A DNA stretch of 64,000 nt from positions 29,931,339 through 29,995,338 of the forward strand of contig CM049316.1 in assembly GCA_026874595.1 (NCBI GenBank), written 5' to 3'. The notes beneath the pieces were generated by a model. The model was given only the letters and a program-made list of their open reading frames with translations. It searched no databases and was not told where the DNA came from. Below, piece by piece: positions 63,844-64,000 of this stretch. The first letter of the stretch is position 1. Every line of letters begins with the position of its first letter. The position numbers and the translations under genes were made by a program. Origin of the DNA: Sipunculus nudus. Its lineage: Eukaryota; Annelida; Sipuncula; Golfingiida; Sipunculidae.

Positions 63844-64000
63844 AAAAAAGTGTGGTACTAATTTAGAAAACGGGCTTCAGCCCAACAACCATAGGATTTG
63901 CATGAAGTCATACTGCTGCTTGATTTTGCCACTTATTTTTATCTGCCATTTACACTCCTCCATCCTAAACATCATTATACGTCCCTCCGTATAAAAACTC
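63844..64000. other. Right edge
   Basis: No exon of the fusion gene or other feature recognised; the 5' exons of the fusion gene presumably lie further right. Confidence 0.4.

Overview
The window is animal (metazoan) genomic DNA: AT-rich, with small exons bounded by GT/AG signals, long introns, and many dispersed and tandem repeats. The repeats point to a bivalve mollusc. Several elements have tandem core repeats next to GACA/GACG-type microsatellites, the layout described for bivalve 'pearl' elements. That species-level reading is inference; the eukaryotic nature is seen directly.

Two host genes, both on the minus strand, account for all the convincing coding sequence. (1) A CEP72/LRRC36-like leucine-rich-repeat gene begins at 18478 and runs left through nine exons to 3619. 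Its 3' part is not found and probably lies beyond the left edge. (2) A very large gene runs from at least 60384 down to a stop at 21776. I could join 22 exons, all with matching phases, into about 1086 residues. It reads as one polypeptide: an N-terminal class-V aminotransferase (cysteine-desulfurase-like) domain with SxHK lysine and RGGCxC loop, a 326-residue cysteine-containing linker encoded by a single exon, and a C-terminal TtcA-like PP-loop tRNA-thiolase domain (SGGKDS, CxxC, a second CxxC). This fused sulfur donor plus sulfur-inserting enzyme is the most interesting system here. The 5' end of the gene is not in the window.

The rest is mobile and repetitive DNA. A nearly complete DIRS-like tyrosine-recombinase retroelement (about 29719-35347) sits in the intron just downstream of the PP-loop exon. 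It has inverted terminal repeats, a zinc-knuckle gag-like region, RT/RNase H, a frameshifted YR, and an internal complementary region that reproduces the joined termini. A second, internally deleted copy occupies 1-2618. Three copies of a PIF/Harbinger-like MITE (TAA flanks, GGCC ends), a 1.18-kb element with perfect 27-bp inverted repeats, a pogo-like 1.1-kb element and a small MITE lie in introns.

Blocks at 22.1-24.6, 41.5-44.7, 47.3-48.8, 50.6-54.0 and 61.6-63.8 kb are modular nonautonomous elements. They share a left-end signature, a 3' terminal hairpin and, in several unrelated tandem arrays, the same 12-bp palindrome GGTGGCGCCACC. Most apparent ORFs in the window are translations of these repeats and are not genes.
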